64,000 nt of DNA from Flavobacterium flavigenum (GTDB lineage Bacteria > Bacteroidota > Bacteroidia > Flavobacteriales > Flavobacteriaceae), in NCBI RefSeq assembly GCF_027111255.2, contig NZ_CP114285.2, forward strand, positions 992,001 to 1,056,000. Reading direction: 5' to 3'. The notes under the pieces were generated by a model. That model was not told the DNA's origin. It searched no databases and saw only the letters and a list, made by a program, of their open reading frames with translations. A program made the position numbers and the translations under genes. Within the stretch, counting starts at the first letter, position 1; the number at the start of each line of letters is the position of its first letter. Positions 54,252 through 63,628 of this stretch are shown one piece after another.

Positions 54252-54411
54252 TCACTAAATCGATATCGCTACTCTTAAAATAATAACACATTGTTGAATA
54301 AATTATGTTGTTTGTATAATTTCTTCATTATTTATGATTTTTTATTTTTTTTTAAAAGTTGTAACAAATATATTTACCACTTTAAAAACCACTAAAAAAC
54401 TTAATTACATT

Positions 54412-55881
54412 ATGAATTCAGAAAATGTACAAACCAAATGGGGGCAATTTATTTCACTGATAATTGTCTTTTTCTTTTGGGGTTTTGTTGGTTCTGCCAA
54501 TGATATCCTGATCCCAGTTTTCAAAAAAGTGTTTACCTTATCTCAGGTACAATCACAATTAGTTGCATGGGCGTTCTATGCCGCTTATTTTGTGGGATCT
54601 ATAATTTTCTTTTTAGTGTCTCTAAAATCAGATGTTTTACAAAAATTTGGATATAAAAAAACACTTGCCGCAGGTTTACTGCTATCTGCTGTTGGTTCAT
54701 TTTTATTTGTTCCTGCTGCTACAATGGAAAGTTTTCCGTTCTTTTTAACTGCCCTGTTTACAGTTGGATTAGGATTTTCTATTCAGCAAATTGTCGCTAA
54801 TCCTTTAGCCATTAAAATGGGAAGCCCTGAAACCGGAGCACACCGTTTAACATTGGCCGGAGGCATCAATTCTTTCGGAACAACAATTGGGGCAATCTTA
54901 TTAGGAATCGCCTTATTTGGAATGGGAGATAACAAAAAAACAAACCTTTCCCTTGAAGATATTAAATTGCCTTTTATCATCTTAGGTGCTGCCTTTATAT
55001 TGGTAGCCATTTTCATGTACTTTTCTAAAATTGAAGATCCGGCTAAAATAGAAGAAGCTAAAATAGAGAACAAACATACTAATTTTAATATTCTTGACTA
55101 CCCTCAGCTGTATTTGGGAATGTTGGGAATCTTTATTTATGTTGGAACAGAGGTTACCATCATCAGTAACTTGCCTGCATTACTTCACACAGCTGAATTC
55201 GGAAATGTATTGGAAGATGCCATTGCTCCATTCATCGCATTGTATTGGGGAAGTTTAATGATCGGACGCTGGAATGGCGGTGTGAATGTCTTCAATACCT
55301 CAAACCTTGTAAATACTGCACTTAAATTTATAGTACCGGCCCTTGCTTTTGGAGTAATCATTGGAGCCAATATTTTTGCTGCACATGATGTTTCCGCATT
55401 TTACATTTATCCAATCTGGATTTTACTATTTATAGCAGTAAGTTTTGTTGGAGGTAAAAATGCCGGAAAAACTTTAATGCTTTTCGGAATTTCAGGTTTA
55501 TTAATGATGGTGTTTGGTTTATTTTGGCCAAATCCTGAAATTGCTAAATTCTTCTTTATTTCCGGAGGACTGTTCCTGTCTATCATGTGGCCTTCAATTT
55601 TCGATTTAGCTATCGCAGGATTAGGAAAAAACACAGGAAAAGCTTCTTCGTTCTTAATCATGATGATTCTTGGAGGAGGAGTTATCCCGTTGGTTCAGGG
55701 AAGTATCTGCGATTTGGACGCAACACATCCGGAAGGAATATTAGGGATAACTTATACACATTTTTCATATATCGTGCCACTTATTGGTTTCGCCTATCTT
55801 GCATTTTACGGTTTCTACTGCCCTAAAATATTAAAGAAACAAGGTGTTAGTCATGTAATAAGCGAAGGCGGAGGACATTAA
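54412..55881 (+). CDS. Sugar MFS transporter, FucP/NagP-like
   Basis: A 489-residue inner-membrane transporter with 12 hydrophobic spans. The ATG at 54412 (MNSENVQTKWGQFI) is chosen; the longer reading upstream has a low-complexity start. Family motifs are FFFWGFVGSANDILIPVFKKVF near the N-terminus, IQQIVANPLAIKMGSPETGAHRL and IMWPSIFDLAIAGLGKNTGKASS. FucP-like and NagP-like transporters move fucose or N-acetylglucosamine with protons. Its position beside susCD, GH20 and nagB favours GlcNAc import. It is in the same direction as the two-component genes, 160 bases downstream. Confidence 0.92.
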   Translation: MNSENVQTKWGQFISLIIVFFFWGFVGSANDILIPVFKKVFTLSQVQSQLVAWAFYAAYFVGSIIFFLVSLKSDVLQKFGYKKTLAAGLLLSAVGSFLFVPAATMESFPFFLTALFTVGLGFSIQQIVANPLAIKMGSPETGAHRLTLAGGINSFGTTIGAILLGIALFGMGDNKKTNLSLEDIKLPFIILGAAFILVAIFMYFSKIEDPAKIEEAKIENKHTNFNILDYPQLYLGMLGIFIYVGTEVTIISNLPALLHTAEFGNVLEDAIAPFIALYWGSLMIGRWNGGVNVFNTSNLVNTALKFIVPALAFGVIIGANIFAAHDVSAFYIYPIWILLFIAVSFVGGKNAGKTLMLFGISGLLMMVFGLFWPNPEIAKFFFISGGLFLSIMWPSIFDLAIAGLGKNTGKASSFLIMMILGGGVIPLVQGSICDLDATHPEGILGITYTHFSYIVPLIGFAYLAFYGFYCPKILKKQGVSHVISEGGGH

Positions 55882-55903
55882 AATTCAATTCTCCTAAAAC
55901 ATA

Positions 55904-55946
55904 AAAAAATCCGTTTTACTTCAACAAAAAGTAAAATGGATTTTTT
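55904..55946 (+). terminator. Rho-independent terminator after the MFS gene
   Basis: 18-bp stem with one G-U pair (55904-55921 / 55929-55946) and T-run; core TCCGTTTTACTT/AAGTAAAATGGA. Confidence 0.88.
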
Positions 55947-55971
55947 ATTCCTTTATAAAGTTATCAAATAA

Positions 55972-56005
55972 AAAATCGTCATATTCTAATGAAAATGACG
56001 ATTTT
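55972..56005 (-). terminator. Terminator of fsa
   Basis: AAAATCGTCAT (55972-55982) pairs with ATGACGATTTT (55995-56005); on the minus strand a T-run follows (TTTTTTATT). It lies 24 bases after the fsa stop. Confidence 0.8.
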
Positions 56006-56029
56006 AACTATTTTTATTTTAAAAGTAAA

Positions 56030-56686
56030 CTATTTGTTTCCTTTCTCAAAATCAGCTACAAACTGAGCCAATCCAATATCTGTTAACGGATGTTTCAACA
56101 ATCCTGCAATAGCAGACAATGGTCCTGTCATCACATCTGCACCAATTTTAGCACAGTTTACAATATGCATGGTGTGACGCACAGAAGCTGCTAAGATTTG
56201 AGTCTCATAACCATAGTTATCATATATTTCTCTAATTTCCTGAATAAGGTTCAATCCGTCTGTAGAAACATCATCCAAACGACCAATAAAAGGCGAAACA
56301 TAAGTTGCTCCAGCTTTTGCAGCCAATAAAGCCTGACCTGCAGAGAATACAAGTGTTACGTTTGTTTTAATTCCTTTATCCGAAAAGTATTTTGCAGCCA
56401 TAACACCTTCTTTTGTCATAGGCAATTTTACTACAATCTGATCATGCAATTCAGCTAATTCCTCACCTTCTTTAACCATTCCTTCAAAATCCAATGCATT
56501 TACTTCAGCACTTACATCACCATCAACAAGATTACAGATGTCAACATAATGTTTCAAAATGTTGTTTTTACCTGTAATTCCTTCTTTTGCCATCAAAGAC
56601 GGGTTTGTTGTTACACCATCCAAAACACCTAGTGCCTGTGCTTCCTTAATTTGAGCTAAATTAGCTGTATCAATAAAAAATTTCAT
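56030..56686 (-). CDS. fsa: Fructose-6-phosphate aldolase / small transaldolase
   Basis: A 218-residue member of the short transaldolase (TalC/FSA) family. [10 protein letters not shown] at the start, [13 protein letters not shown] (24-36), the Schiff-base Lys87 in [10 protein letters not shown] and [10 protein letters not shown] are characteristic. It makes or splits fructose 6-phosphate with glyceraldehyde 3-phosphate and dihydroxyacetone, or acts as transaldolase; which activity cannot be told from the sequence alone. Its leader (5' UTR about 125 bases) contains the structured element at 56720-56804. A TAATTTTG -7-like box lies at 56815-56822. Confidence 0.9.
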   Translation of the reverse strand: MKFFIDTANLAQIKEAQALGVLDGVTTNPSLMAKEGITGKNNILKHYVDICNLVDGDVSAEVNALDFEGMVKEGEELAELHDQIVVKLPMTKEGVMAAKYFSDKGIKTNVTLVFSAGQALLAAKAGATYVSPFIGRLDDVSTDGLNLIQEIREIYDNYGYETQILAASVRHTMHIVNCAKIGADVMTGPLSAIAGLLKHPLTDIGLAQFVADFEKGNK

Positions 56687-56719
56687 AATTATATTTATTT
56701 AATTGTGTTCATAATTTGA

Positions 56720-56804
56720 GCGTGCCCCAATGGTCGGGTGTTCCGCTGTATCTTTTATTTTTTTTTAAGAAAAAATAAAAGGATGACGCTTCACCCCCTC
56801 ACGC
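56720..56804 (-). repeat. Extragenic repeat element E2 in the fsa leader
   Basis: Plus-strand arms GCGTG (56720-56724)/CACGC (56800-56804), GGGTG (56736-56740)/CACCC (56792-56796), and an inner hairpin CTTTTATTTTT/AAAAATAAAAG. The minus strand carries GAAGCGTCATCCTTTTAT and ATAAAAGATACAGCGGA, matching element E1 at 42983-43063 apart from the loop. It lies between the -7 box and the fsa ATG, so it is probably transcribed. Confidence 0.75.
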
Positions 56805-56826
56805 AAAACCGGTGCAAAATTACAAC

Positions 56827-57906
56827 TTAGAATCTAAATTTAGCACCAATAGCCAAATCAATTCTCCATAAATTTTCAAATTCTTCTTTATCGAGCTTAA
56901 TAGTTTCAGTACTTCCATCGGCATGTTTATACTTTAATTTTTTTAAAACACCTCCTGCAAAATTAATCTGTGGACCTATTAAAAAATGAGGCGTTACTCT
57001 AAAATGATACCCTATTCCACCAATCATACCCAAATTACCCCCCGTTATTTTTAATGGACTTCCAATTATAGTAGATTTATTTTGATAAGCCATATACCCA
57101 ATTGCTAATTCCAGATTAGCTTCACCTGTTCTTGAATTCTGACCTTCTGTCAATATAAACGAAGCACCAATAAATGAAATTGTTATATCATCACTAAAAT
57201 CTCCTCGGTATGTGGTTCCATCATCCAAAGTAACCTGCTGATTACTGAGCGTTCCAGAGGACTTATAAGCATTATATTTTAAACCAAAGCCTGTCCTCTC
57301 ATCCTTAAGATAATATGCACTTATATCATAACTCAATCCCGATTTCAATTTCTTTAAATACTCTTTTTGCTCTGAATTTAATCCATCTGGAGAGGAAGCA
57401 ACCCGGAAACTTTGTGCCACATTTGCCAATAATAGAAATTTTGAAGTTTTAGAATTACCATAATAAACCGGACCATATACTATAGCATCATTTAAGACTG
57501 GTTTTGAATTGTTAGTTGATTTCACAGTGTCTTTTACAATTTCCGGTTGAATATAATTTGTCGTATTTTCAATTCTCAACAAATCTGCAGTAATTCGATG
57601 ACAAGAACTACCAAAAACACTTGGATATAAATGCTCTGTAATCAATAATGCATTCGCACCACTTTTTTGAGCTTCAATTTTTGCCTTTTCAAGCACAGTT
57701 CCATAATCACAATTGACAGTAAAGCCAGTGTCTCCAATTTTAGTAGTTCCAATTTTACTATAAGTTGAGGGAAGTTCAGATTTGTCATTAAAAACAACAA
57801 CTTTGTCAGTTTCACTTAATTTTTCATGCTTTTCAGAAATAGATGTTCTTATTTTGGAAGAACAGGAACAAAAAGCAATAGTAGCAAGTAGTAAAAGGTA
57901 TTTCAT
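56827..57906 (-). CDS. Lipoprotein with C-terminal beta-barrel-like domain, hypothetical
   Basis: A 359-residue lipoprotein with lipobox IAFCSC (Cys15 most likely). The N-terminal domain (about 30-115, STYSKIGTTKIGDTGFTVN and KSGANALLITEHLYPSVFGSS) resembles the small YbjQ-like/heavy-metal-binding-type fold. The second half is amphipathic strands ending LAIGAKFRF, like an outer-membrane barrel. Combination of the two is unusual but common-looking for flavobacterial envelope proteins. Function unknown. It is the last gene before fsa, in the same orientation, 18 bases after the SDR gene. Confidence 0.72.
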   Translation of the reverse strand: MKYLLLLATIAFCSCSSKIRTSISEKHEKLSETDKVVVFNDKSELPSTYSKIGTTKIGDTGFTVNCDYGTVLEKAKIEAQKSGANALLITEHLYPSVFGSSCHRITADLLRIENTTNYIQPEIVKDTVKSTNNSKPVLNDAIVYGPVYYGNSKTSKFLLLANVAQSFRVASSPDGLNSEQKEYLKKLKSGLSYDISAYYLKDERTGFGLKYNAYKSSGTLSNQQVTLDDGTTYRGDFSDDITISFIGASFILTEGQNSRTGEANLELAIGYMAYQNKSTIIGSPLKITGGNLGMIGGIGYHFRVTPHFLIGPQINFAGGVLKKLKYKHADGSTETIKLDKEEFENLWRIDLAIGAKFRF

Positions 57907-57924
57907 TTTGAAGTTTAATATTTT

Positions 57925-58728
57925 TTACAATTTATAATGATTCATTAACATTTTTTCATATACTTTATCCGGAAGCGCACGTTTCAGTACAATTGAAAAC
58001 TTTTGCATAAAGACGCCTACTTTATAATGTATTTTTGGAGTTTTCTCCTGCATGATTTTATAAACCGCTTCGGCCATTTCGTTCGGATTGCTTCCTGCAT
58101 CTACATGTTCGTTCATAGTTGCAAGTGTATCGCCATATACTTTTTCATAAGCCGATCCTTTAATAACCGGTGCATGAAAACGCCCTGAAGCAATATTGGT
58201 GGCAAAATCTCCCGGCGCAACATTCGTAATTTGTATTCCAAATTGTTTTACTTCCATTCGTAAAGCTTCCGTAATCAGCTCCAAAGCACCTTTTGATGCC
58301 GAATAAACGCTGCGATATGGCAATCCCATATAAGCTGCAATCGACGTAATATTGATAATCAGACCTGATTTTTGTTCACGCATCTGTGGTAAAACCGCTT
58401 TCATCACTTCAATCGGACCGAAAAAATTGGTTTCAAAATTATTCTTGATTTCCTCCATCGGAATTTCTTCCAAAGGACCCGTAATCCCAACACCGGCATT
58501 ATTTATTACAACATCTAACCTTCCTGAAGTCTCAATAATAGTAGCAACAGCAGTTTTTATGGATTCCGCATTTCGAACGTCAAGAGCCACAAGCGGAAAA
58601 ACAGAATCTAATACCTTTTCAGGATTTCTGCTTGTTCCGTAAACCACAAAACCTTTTTTGTGTAAAAATTCCCCAATTGATTTCCCAATTCCTGAGGATC
58701 CTCCGGTAATTAAAACGACTTTGCTCAT
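57925..58728 (-). CDS. Short-chain dehydrogenase/reductase (SDR)
   Basis: A 267-residue NAD(P)-dependent oxidoreductase of classical SDR type. TGGSSGIG at 8-15 binds the cofactor, NNAG is at 76-79, the Ser of INITSIAAY and Tyr142-x3-Lys146 (VYSASKG) form the catalytic set. The substrate is unknown. It precedes the lipoprotein gene by 18 bases, so the two may be one operon. Confidence 0.93.
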   Translation of the reverse strand: MSKVVLITGGSSGIGKSIGEFLHKKGFVVYGTSRNPEKVLDSVFPLVALDVRNAESIKTAVATIIETSGRLDVVINNAGVGITGPLEEIPMEEIKNNFETNFFGPIEVMKAVLPQMREQKSGLIINITSIAAYMGLPYRSVYSASKGALELITEALRMEVKQFGIQITNVAPGDFATNIASGRFHAPVIKGSAYEKVYGDTLATMNEHVDAGSNPNEMAEAVYKIMQEKTPKIHYKVGVFMQKFSIVLKRALPDKVYEKMLMNHYKL

Positions 58729-58905
58729 TTAAAGTTAGATGTTAAATGTTATAAATTAATAGTGACTGTCTATGTGTAGAATTTTATGTAGTAGGTAAAA
58801 CTTTCTAACCTTTCACATGTAACTTCTAACTTCTGACAGGGGTAAAAATAAAAAAATCCTCCCGAAGGAAGACTACTTTTGTATAAATTCTAAAAATAAA
58901 AAAAT

Positions 58906-59000
58906 GGCAAGCGACCTACATCGCACCGCTCAACCACGTACCCTTGCTATGTTCCCATCCTGGGGGAGTCTGCAGGAGCTGGTCGTGTAGGACTTGCCGG
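58906..59000 (-). ncRNA. ffs: Signal recognition particle RNA (bacterial small type)
   Basis: On the minus strand the RNA begins GGCAAGTCCTACACGACC and ends GGTCGCTTGCC, so the 5' and 3' ends pair. The SRP core appears as CCAGGATGGGAACATAGCA followed by AAGGGTA, matching the conserved Ffh-binding symmetric and asymmetric loops. About 95 nt is the typical short bacterial form. A T-run (58891-58905) follows as terminator. Confidence 0.95.
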
Positions 59001-59002
59001 TG

Positions 59003-59033
59003 CAAATATACAATCTTTTTATATTTTTGCAAG
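59003..59033 (-). promoter_or_regulatory. Promoter for SRP RNA
   Basis: TTG (59031-59033), a 20-base spacer and TATATTTG (59003-59010) match the flavobacterial consensus, directly upstream of the RNA 5' end. Confidence 0.8.
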
Positions 59034-59087
59034 AGCTTTGTTGCTATAAAAATATCATCGTATATTGGACTATTCAAATTTTAAACT

Positions 59088-60143
59088 ATGAAAAAACATA
59101 ACTTCCTAGCTGCCATTTTATTAGGAATCACATTAATTGGATGTGGCGATAAAAATAAAGGTGAAAATTCTTTATTTACTATAGACGATTCTGCTTTTCC
59201 GGCACATTTTCTGCCTCAGGAAGCTGTTTCAATTGCTGTTTTAAATCCAAAATCGAAAGAAATCGACAGCATTGCCTACTTTGTAAACGACAAAAAAGTT
59301 GGAAGCACTAAAGGTTCTGAAAAATTCAAATTCGAATTAAAAGACCAAAAATTAGGATATCAATACCTAAAAGCAACTGTTTATTTTGGCAGCGATTCGT
59401 CTGATGCTACAAAAAGAGTAGAATTAGTTTCAAATGTCAATCCTAAATTATTAAAATATAAAATCGTAAATACTTATCCTCATGATACTGCTTCATTCAA
59501 TGAAGGTTTAGAATTTCATAACGACACATTATATGAAAGCACGGGACAAAAAGGAACTTCGTATATCAGAAAATATGATTATAAAACGGGGAAAATTCAC
59601 AAACAAGTTGATCTTGACAAACAATATTTTGGAGAAGGAATCACTATTGTGGACGAAAAATTATATCAATTAACCTGGCAACAAGAAACTGGTTTTATTT
59701 ATGATGCCAAAACTTTAAAGTTAGAGAAATCTTTTAAATACGACAAAAAAATAGAAGGCTGGGGAATGACAAATGACGGAAAATACATTTATCGTTCTGA
59801 TGGAACAGAGAAAATCTGGAAAATGGATCCGCTCACTCAGAAACTGATTGATTATATCAATGTATATTCCGGAGATTCAAAAATAAAGGCCGTTAATGAA
59901 TTAGAATGGATTAACGGAAAAATTTATGCAAATATTTGGCAAAAAGATGCAATTGCTGTTATTAATCCGCTTTCAGGAGCTGTAGAAGGCATTTTAAATA
60001 TGACTGATCTGCGTAAAAACATGAGCAGCAAAATCACTACTGATGATGTCTTAAACGGAATTGCTTACAATCCTAAAACCAAAACTATTTTTGTTACCGG
60101 TAAAAACTGGGAGAAAATATTTGAGATAACGGTTTCTGAATAA
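59088..60143 (+). CDS. Glutaminyl-peptide cyclotransferase, lipoprotein
   Basis: A 351-residue lipoprotein (lipobox TLIGC, Cys19). After a small N-terminal domain, the glutamine cyclotransferase beta-propeller starts about residue 120: YPHDTASFNEGLEFHNDTLYESTGQ, FGEGITIVDEKLYQLTWQ and NELEWINGKIYANIWQ are family landmarks. It cyclises N-terminal Gln to pyroglutamate on exported proteins. Many flavobacterial secreted proteins carry N-terminal Gln after signal cleavage, which fits (several in this window, such as PorP-like QQDAQ). It is divergent from the SRP RNA gene. Confidence 0.92.
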   Translation: MKKHNFLAAILLGITLIGCGDKNKGENSLFTIDDSAFPAHFLPQEAVSIAVLNPKSKEIDSIAYFVNDKKVGSTKGSEKFKFELKDQKLGYQYLKATVYFGSDSSDATKRVELVSNVNPKLLKYKIVNTYPHDTASFNEGLEFHNDTLYESTGQKGTSYIRKYDYKTGKIHKQVDLDKQYFGEGITIVDEKLYQLTWQQETGFIYDAKTLKLEKSFKYDKKIEGWGMTNDGKYIYRSDGTEKIWKMDPLTQKLIDYINVYSGDSKIKAVNELEWINGKIYANIWQKDAIAVINPLSGAVEGILNMTDLRKNMSSKITTDDVLNGIAYNPKTKTIFVTGKNWEKIFEITVSE

Positions 60144-60162
60144 ATCAGACAAAAAATAATCT

Positions 60163-60221
60163 AAAACACGAATTTCACAGATTTCACTATTACAAAGTGA
60201 CGTTTGCGAAATTCGTGTTTT
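60163..60221 (+). terminator. Long-loop hairpin after the glutaminyl cyclase gene
   Basis: AAAACACGAATTTC (60163-60176) pairs with GAAATTCGTGTTTT (60208-60221), 14 bp, with a T-rich tail. Interior CACAGATTTCACTA resembles the spacer at 410-489. Confidence 0.75.
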
Positions 60222-60242
60222 TAATTTTATTAAATTTATACA

Positions 60243-61481
60243 ATGACAACTCTTATTACTAACATAAAAGAATTGCTTCAGGTTCGTGAAACCTCTGTTG
60301 CGAAAGTTTCCGGAGCCGAAATGGCCATTCTTCCCACCATAAAAAATGCTTTTTTAATTATAAGAGACAATCTCATTGCTGATTTTGGAGCAATGGAAAA
60401 TCTTCCGGATGTTACAGCTGATCAAATTATTGATGCAACCGGAAGAGTTGTACTTCCATGTTGGTGCGACAGTCATACACACATTGTTTACGCAGGAAAT
60501 CGCGAGCAGGAATTCGTAGACCGGATTAATGGATTCTCGTATGAAGAAATTGCAAATCGTGGTGGTGGAATTTTAAATTCTGCTAAAAAATTAAACGAAA
60601 CTTCAGAACAAGAAATCTACGAGCAGTCGAGATTACGTTTAGAAGAATTGATGAATTTAGGAACCGGAGCTGTCGAAATAAAATCAGGTTACGGATTAAC
60701 CGTTGAAGGTGAATTAAAAATGCTCCGTGTCATTAAAAAACTTGCCGACAATTATCCAATTTGTATAAAATCGACTTTTTTGGGTGCTCATGCTTTCCCA
60801 TTGCATTACAAAGAAAACAAAGAAGGTTACATTGACGAAATAATAAGCAAAATGCTTCCTGAAATTGCAAAAAATAAACTGGCAGAGTATATTGATGTAT
60901 TTTGTGAAAGTGGTTATTTCTCAGTAGAAGAAACCGAAAAAATCATGCAGGCGGGAATCGATTTTGGCTTAAAGCCGAAAATTCACGTAAACCAATTTAA
61001 TTCTATTGGCGGAATTCAAGCTGGAGTTAAATTTAACGCTATTTCTGTAGATCATTTAGAAATTATGAATCCAGAAGATATTGAAGCTTTAAAAGCAACA
61101 GAAACTATGCCGGTAGCTTTACCATCATGCTCTTATTTTTTAAGCATTCCTTATACTCCTGCCCGTGAAATGATCAATGCAGGTTTACCAATTGCTTTAG
61201 CAACAGATTTCAACCCCGGATCTACTCCATCCGGCAATATGAATTTTGTCGTAGCAACCGCATGTATTAAAATGAAAATGACTCCCGAAGAAGCCATTAA
61301 TGCGGCTACAATAAATGGCGCGTATGCAATGGGACTTTCAGAAACGCATGGAAGTATCACAAAAGGCAAAAGAGCTAATTTGATTATCACAAAACCTGTT
61401 TCCTCATTTTACCAGATCCCCTATGCTTTTGGAAGCAACCTGATTGAAAGTGTCATCATTGAAGGTAAATTTTTAGCATAA
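60243..61481 (+). CDS. hutI: Imidazolonepropionase
   Basis: A 412-residue amidohydrolase that converts imidazolonepropionate to formiminoglutamate in histidine breakdown. Zinc ligands His78 and His80 lie in CDSHTHIVYAG; other landmarks are YEEIANRGGGIL, GTGAVEIKSGYGL, FLGAHAFP and ATDFNPGSTPSGNM. The length is normal. It is on its own transcript, with hutG 1 kb away on the same strand. hutH and hutU are not in the window. Confidence 0.96.
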   Translation: MTTLITNIKELLQVRETSVAKVSGAEMAILPTIKNAFLIIRDNLIADFGAMENLPDVTADQIIDATGRVVLPCWCDSHTHIVYAGNREQEFVDRINGFSYEEIANRGGGILNSAKKLNETSEQEIYEQSRLRLEELMNLGTGAVEIKSGYGLTVEGELKMLRVIKKLADNYPICIKSTFLGAHAFPLHYKENKEGYIDEIISKMLPEIAKNKLAEYIDVFCESGYFSVEETEKIMQAGIDFGLKPKIHVNQFNSIGGIQAGVKFNAISVDHLEIMNPEDIEALKATETMPVALPSCSYFLSIPYTPAREMINAGLPIALATDFNPGSTPSGNMNFVVATACIKMKMTPEEAINAATINGAYAMGLSETHGSITKGKRANLIITKPVSSFYQIPYAFGSNLIESVIIEGKFLA

Positions 61482-61511
61482 AAAAAGAGGAGTTTTTATC
61501 TCCTCTTTTTT
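61481..61511. terminator. Bidirectional terminator after hutI
   Basis: A perfect 12-bp A/T-flanked stem, AAAAAAGAGGAG (61481-61492) with CTCCTCTTTTTT (61500-61511), between hutI and the coiled-coil gene on the other strand. Confidence 0.88.
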
Positions 61512-61532
61512 TTTATCTGTTGATTCTATATA

Positions 61533-62411
61533 CTATCTTAAAGAAAAGCTTGTTTTAGAAACTAACTCTCCACCATCAAAAATATTAATAAAATAAGTTC
61601 CTTTTTCAAAATCCTTCCCCGGTAAATCTTCAGAAACATTTACAGTTTTATTTTCGTATTGTACTGTTGTTTTAAAACTATAGGTTAATGAATTATCTCC
61701 AAAGCTTTCTGTTTTCTTGTCACCTAACACATTATTCTTGCTATCGATTACCTGCACATAATAGGTTTTATCTCCTGACTTTGCAATTTGGTTTTCAGCA
61801 ATAGTAAAACTAACTTTTAAAACATCAGCACGACTTGCTTTATCTGTTTCAATTTGCTTACCTGAACTTTTCAATTTGTAAGCGGCAGTTTTTGTATTTA
61901 AAACAGATAATTTAGAACCTTTTTCAACTGTTTTAGACAATGCTTCGTTTTGCCCCACTAACACTTCATTGAATTTTTTTGACTCTCCCAAAACCACAAT
62001 TGTACTGTCTCTCTGAACTGTTAAAACACCATTTTGTTTTTTTAATTCATCGTTTTCAGCAACCAACGTTTTCATTTTAGTCTGCAATCCCTGAACTTGT
62101 GATCTGAATTTAGAAACATCACCTTTTGACTTGTTCAAATCATCCATTAAAGCGACAACTTTATCTCTTTCCTGAATTAATTCATCTGACATCGATGTAT
62201 TTTCAGCAATAGCAGCATCGTATGTTGCTTTCAATTCCTGAAGATCCTTCATTACAGATTCTTTTTCTGTCAATGTTGATGTTAGTTCTGTTTTTACAAC
62301 ATCTGAATCAGAAGAAAGTTTAAAAATGTACACTAAACTACCAATTAGTAGGACTGCTAAAACAGCGATTACCGCCTTTAGACTTGAGTTGTTTTTGTTT
62401 GGGTTTTCCAT
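61533..62411 (-). CDS. Membrane-anchored coiled-coil protein
   Basis: A 292-residue protein. One hydrophobic segment near the N-terminus (LKAVIAVLAVLLIGSLVYIF, about 12-31) is followed by a long coiled coil (about 38-160, heptads such as ELIQERDKVVALMDDLN). A C-terminal beta-rich domain (about 190-292) ends ELVSKTSFSLR. The ATG at 62411 is preferred over a longer reading that lacks coding character. Similar flavobacterial proteins carry unreliable labels such as chromosome-partitioning protein; no ATPase motif is present here. A TAAATTTG -7 box lies at 62433-62440. Confidence 0.78.
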   Translation of the reverse strand: MENPNKNNSSLKAVIAVLAVLLIGSLVYIFKLSSDSDVVKTELTSTLTEKESVMKDLQELKATYDAAIAENTSMSDELIQERDKVVALMDDLNKSKGDVSKFRSQVQGLQTKMKTLVAENDELKKQNGVLTVQRDSTIVVLGESKKFNEVLVGQNEALSKTVEKGSKLSVLNTKTAAYKLKSSGKQIETDKASRADVLKVSFTIAENQIAKSGDKTYYVQVIDSKNNVLGDKKTESFGDNSLTYSFKTTVQYENKTVNVSEDLPGKDFEKGTYFINIFDGGELVSKTSFSLR

Positions 62412-62507
62412 ATTTAATAATTTTCTTAAAAACAAATTTAAATAATTAATATAACGTAATAACGTAAGTTGCCACAATTATATTATTTTTGGATAATATT
62501 TTTTTTT

Positions 62508-63545
62508 ATGGATAAATTAATCCCTTTTACTGTTAGTGATTTAGCAAAAGTCACCAATCACCGCAGTGGTGAAATAAAATTTGGAGAAAAAATGATTACT
62601 ATTCCGAAAGGAGTGGATATACATGAGTTTATAAAAGAAAGTGAAGCTAAATATGTTATTTTGGGGATTCCTGAAGATATAGGCGTACGCGCTAATTACG
62701 GGAGACCGGGAGCAGCTTCGGCCTGGGAATCTGCTATAAAAAGTATTGCAAACATCCAGCATAATCGTTTTTGCAAAGGCAGTCAGATTATTGTTTTAGG
62801 CAAAATAAATGTTTCCGAGCTAATGCGCGAGGTTGAAAATCTTGATTTCAATGATATAGATGATCGCTCAAAGCTAAGTCAGCTGGTGGAAAAAATTGAC
62901 AAAGAAGTATCACATGTTATTTTTACTATAATTAAGGCCGGAAAAACACCTATTATAATTGGAGGTGGTCATAACAATGCTTATGGAAATATAAAAGGCA
63001 CGGCTTTGGCTAAAGGCAAATCAATAAACGCAATCAATTTTGATGCTCATTCCGATTTCAGAATTCTTGAAGGACGGCATAGCGGAAATGGCTTTTCTTA
63101 TGCCTATGAAGAAGGTTTTCTTAAAAAATACTTCATTTTTGGTTTGCACGAAAACTACACTTCAAAAAGTGTTTTAGACATTATAAAAAAACTTGAAGAC
63201 CGCGTACGTTATAATACATATGACAGCATAAGCATACGTGAAGAGAAAGATTTTACAAACGAAATGATTTCAGCACTTGAATTCATAAAAACAGATTCGT
63301 TTGGAATAGAGATTGACCTGGATGCCATTCCGAATATTGCCAGCAGTGCCATGACAATCAGTGGTTTTTCAATTGAACAGTTGAGACAGTTTGTTTCTTA
63401 CTTTGGACAACACAAAAATGCTGCTTATCTGCATATTTGTGAAGGAGCTCCTGATTTAGATAATTCTCCTAACAATCATTTAATAGGCAAATTAATTGGT
63501 TATCTTGTAACTGATTTTATTAAAGCAAATCACGAAAAAGTTTAA
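62508..63545 (+). CDS. hutG: Formimidoylglutamase, arginase family
   Basis: A 345-residue ureohydrolase-type enzyme. The manganese motifs GGGHNNAYG (152-160), NFDAHSDF (178-184) and EIDLDAIP (268-275) match the arginase superfamily; a longer N-terminus than agmatinases is usual for Bacteroidetes HutG. It hydrolyses formiminoglutamate to glutamate and formamide in histidine catabolism. The ATG at 62508 is used; the upstream reading at 62469 is an extension without support. hutI lies nearby on the same strand. The sixth metal residue is Asp in DLD rather than the usual SxDxDxxDP string, so agmatinase-like specificity cannot be excluded. Confidence 0.85.
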   Translation: MDKLIPFTVSDLAKVTNHRSGEIKFGEKMITIPKGVDIHEFIKESEAKYVILGIPEDIGVRANYGRPGAASAWESAIKSIANIQHNRFCKGSQIIVLGKINVSELMREVENLDFNDIDDRSKLSQLVEKIDKEVSHVIFTIIKAGKTPIIIGGGHNNAYGNIKGTALAKGKSINAINFDAHSDFRILEGRHSGNGFSYAYEEGFLKKYFIFGLHENYTSKSVLDIIKKLEDRVRYNTYDSISIREEKDFTNEMISALEFIKTDSFGIEIDLDAIPNIASSAMTISGFSIEQLRQFVSYFGQHKNAAYLHICEGAPDLDNSPNNHLIGKLIGYLVTDFIKANHEKV

Positions 63546-63628
63546 AATCGGAGTACTATTAACAATTTGTAATTATCACTTTTGCCAAATAAACCTAAAT
63601 TCAATTAAACCATTGCCTGAATAAAACT

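Noticed and set aside
62469..62507. Upstream start for hutG
   Set aside because: Adds a non-homologous hydrophobic stretch; the ATG at 62508 fits the family start.
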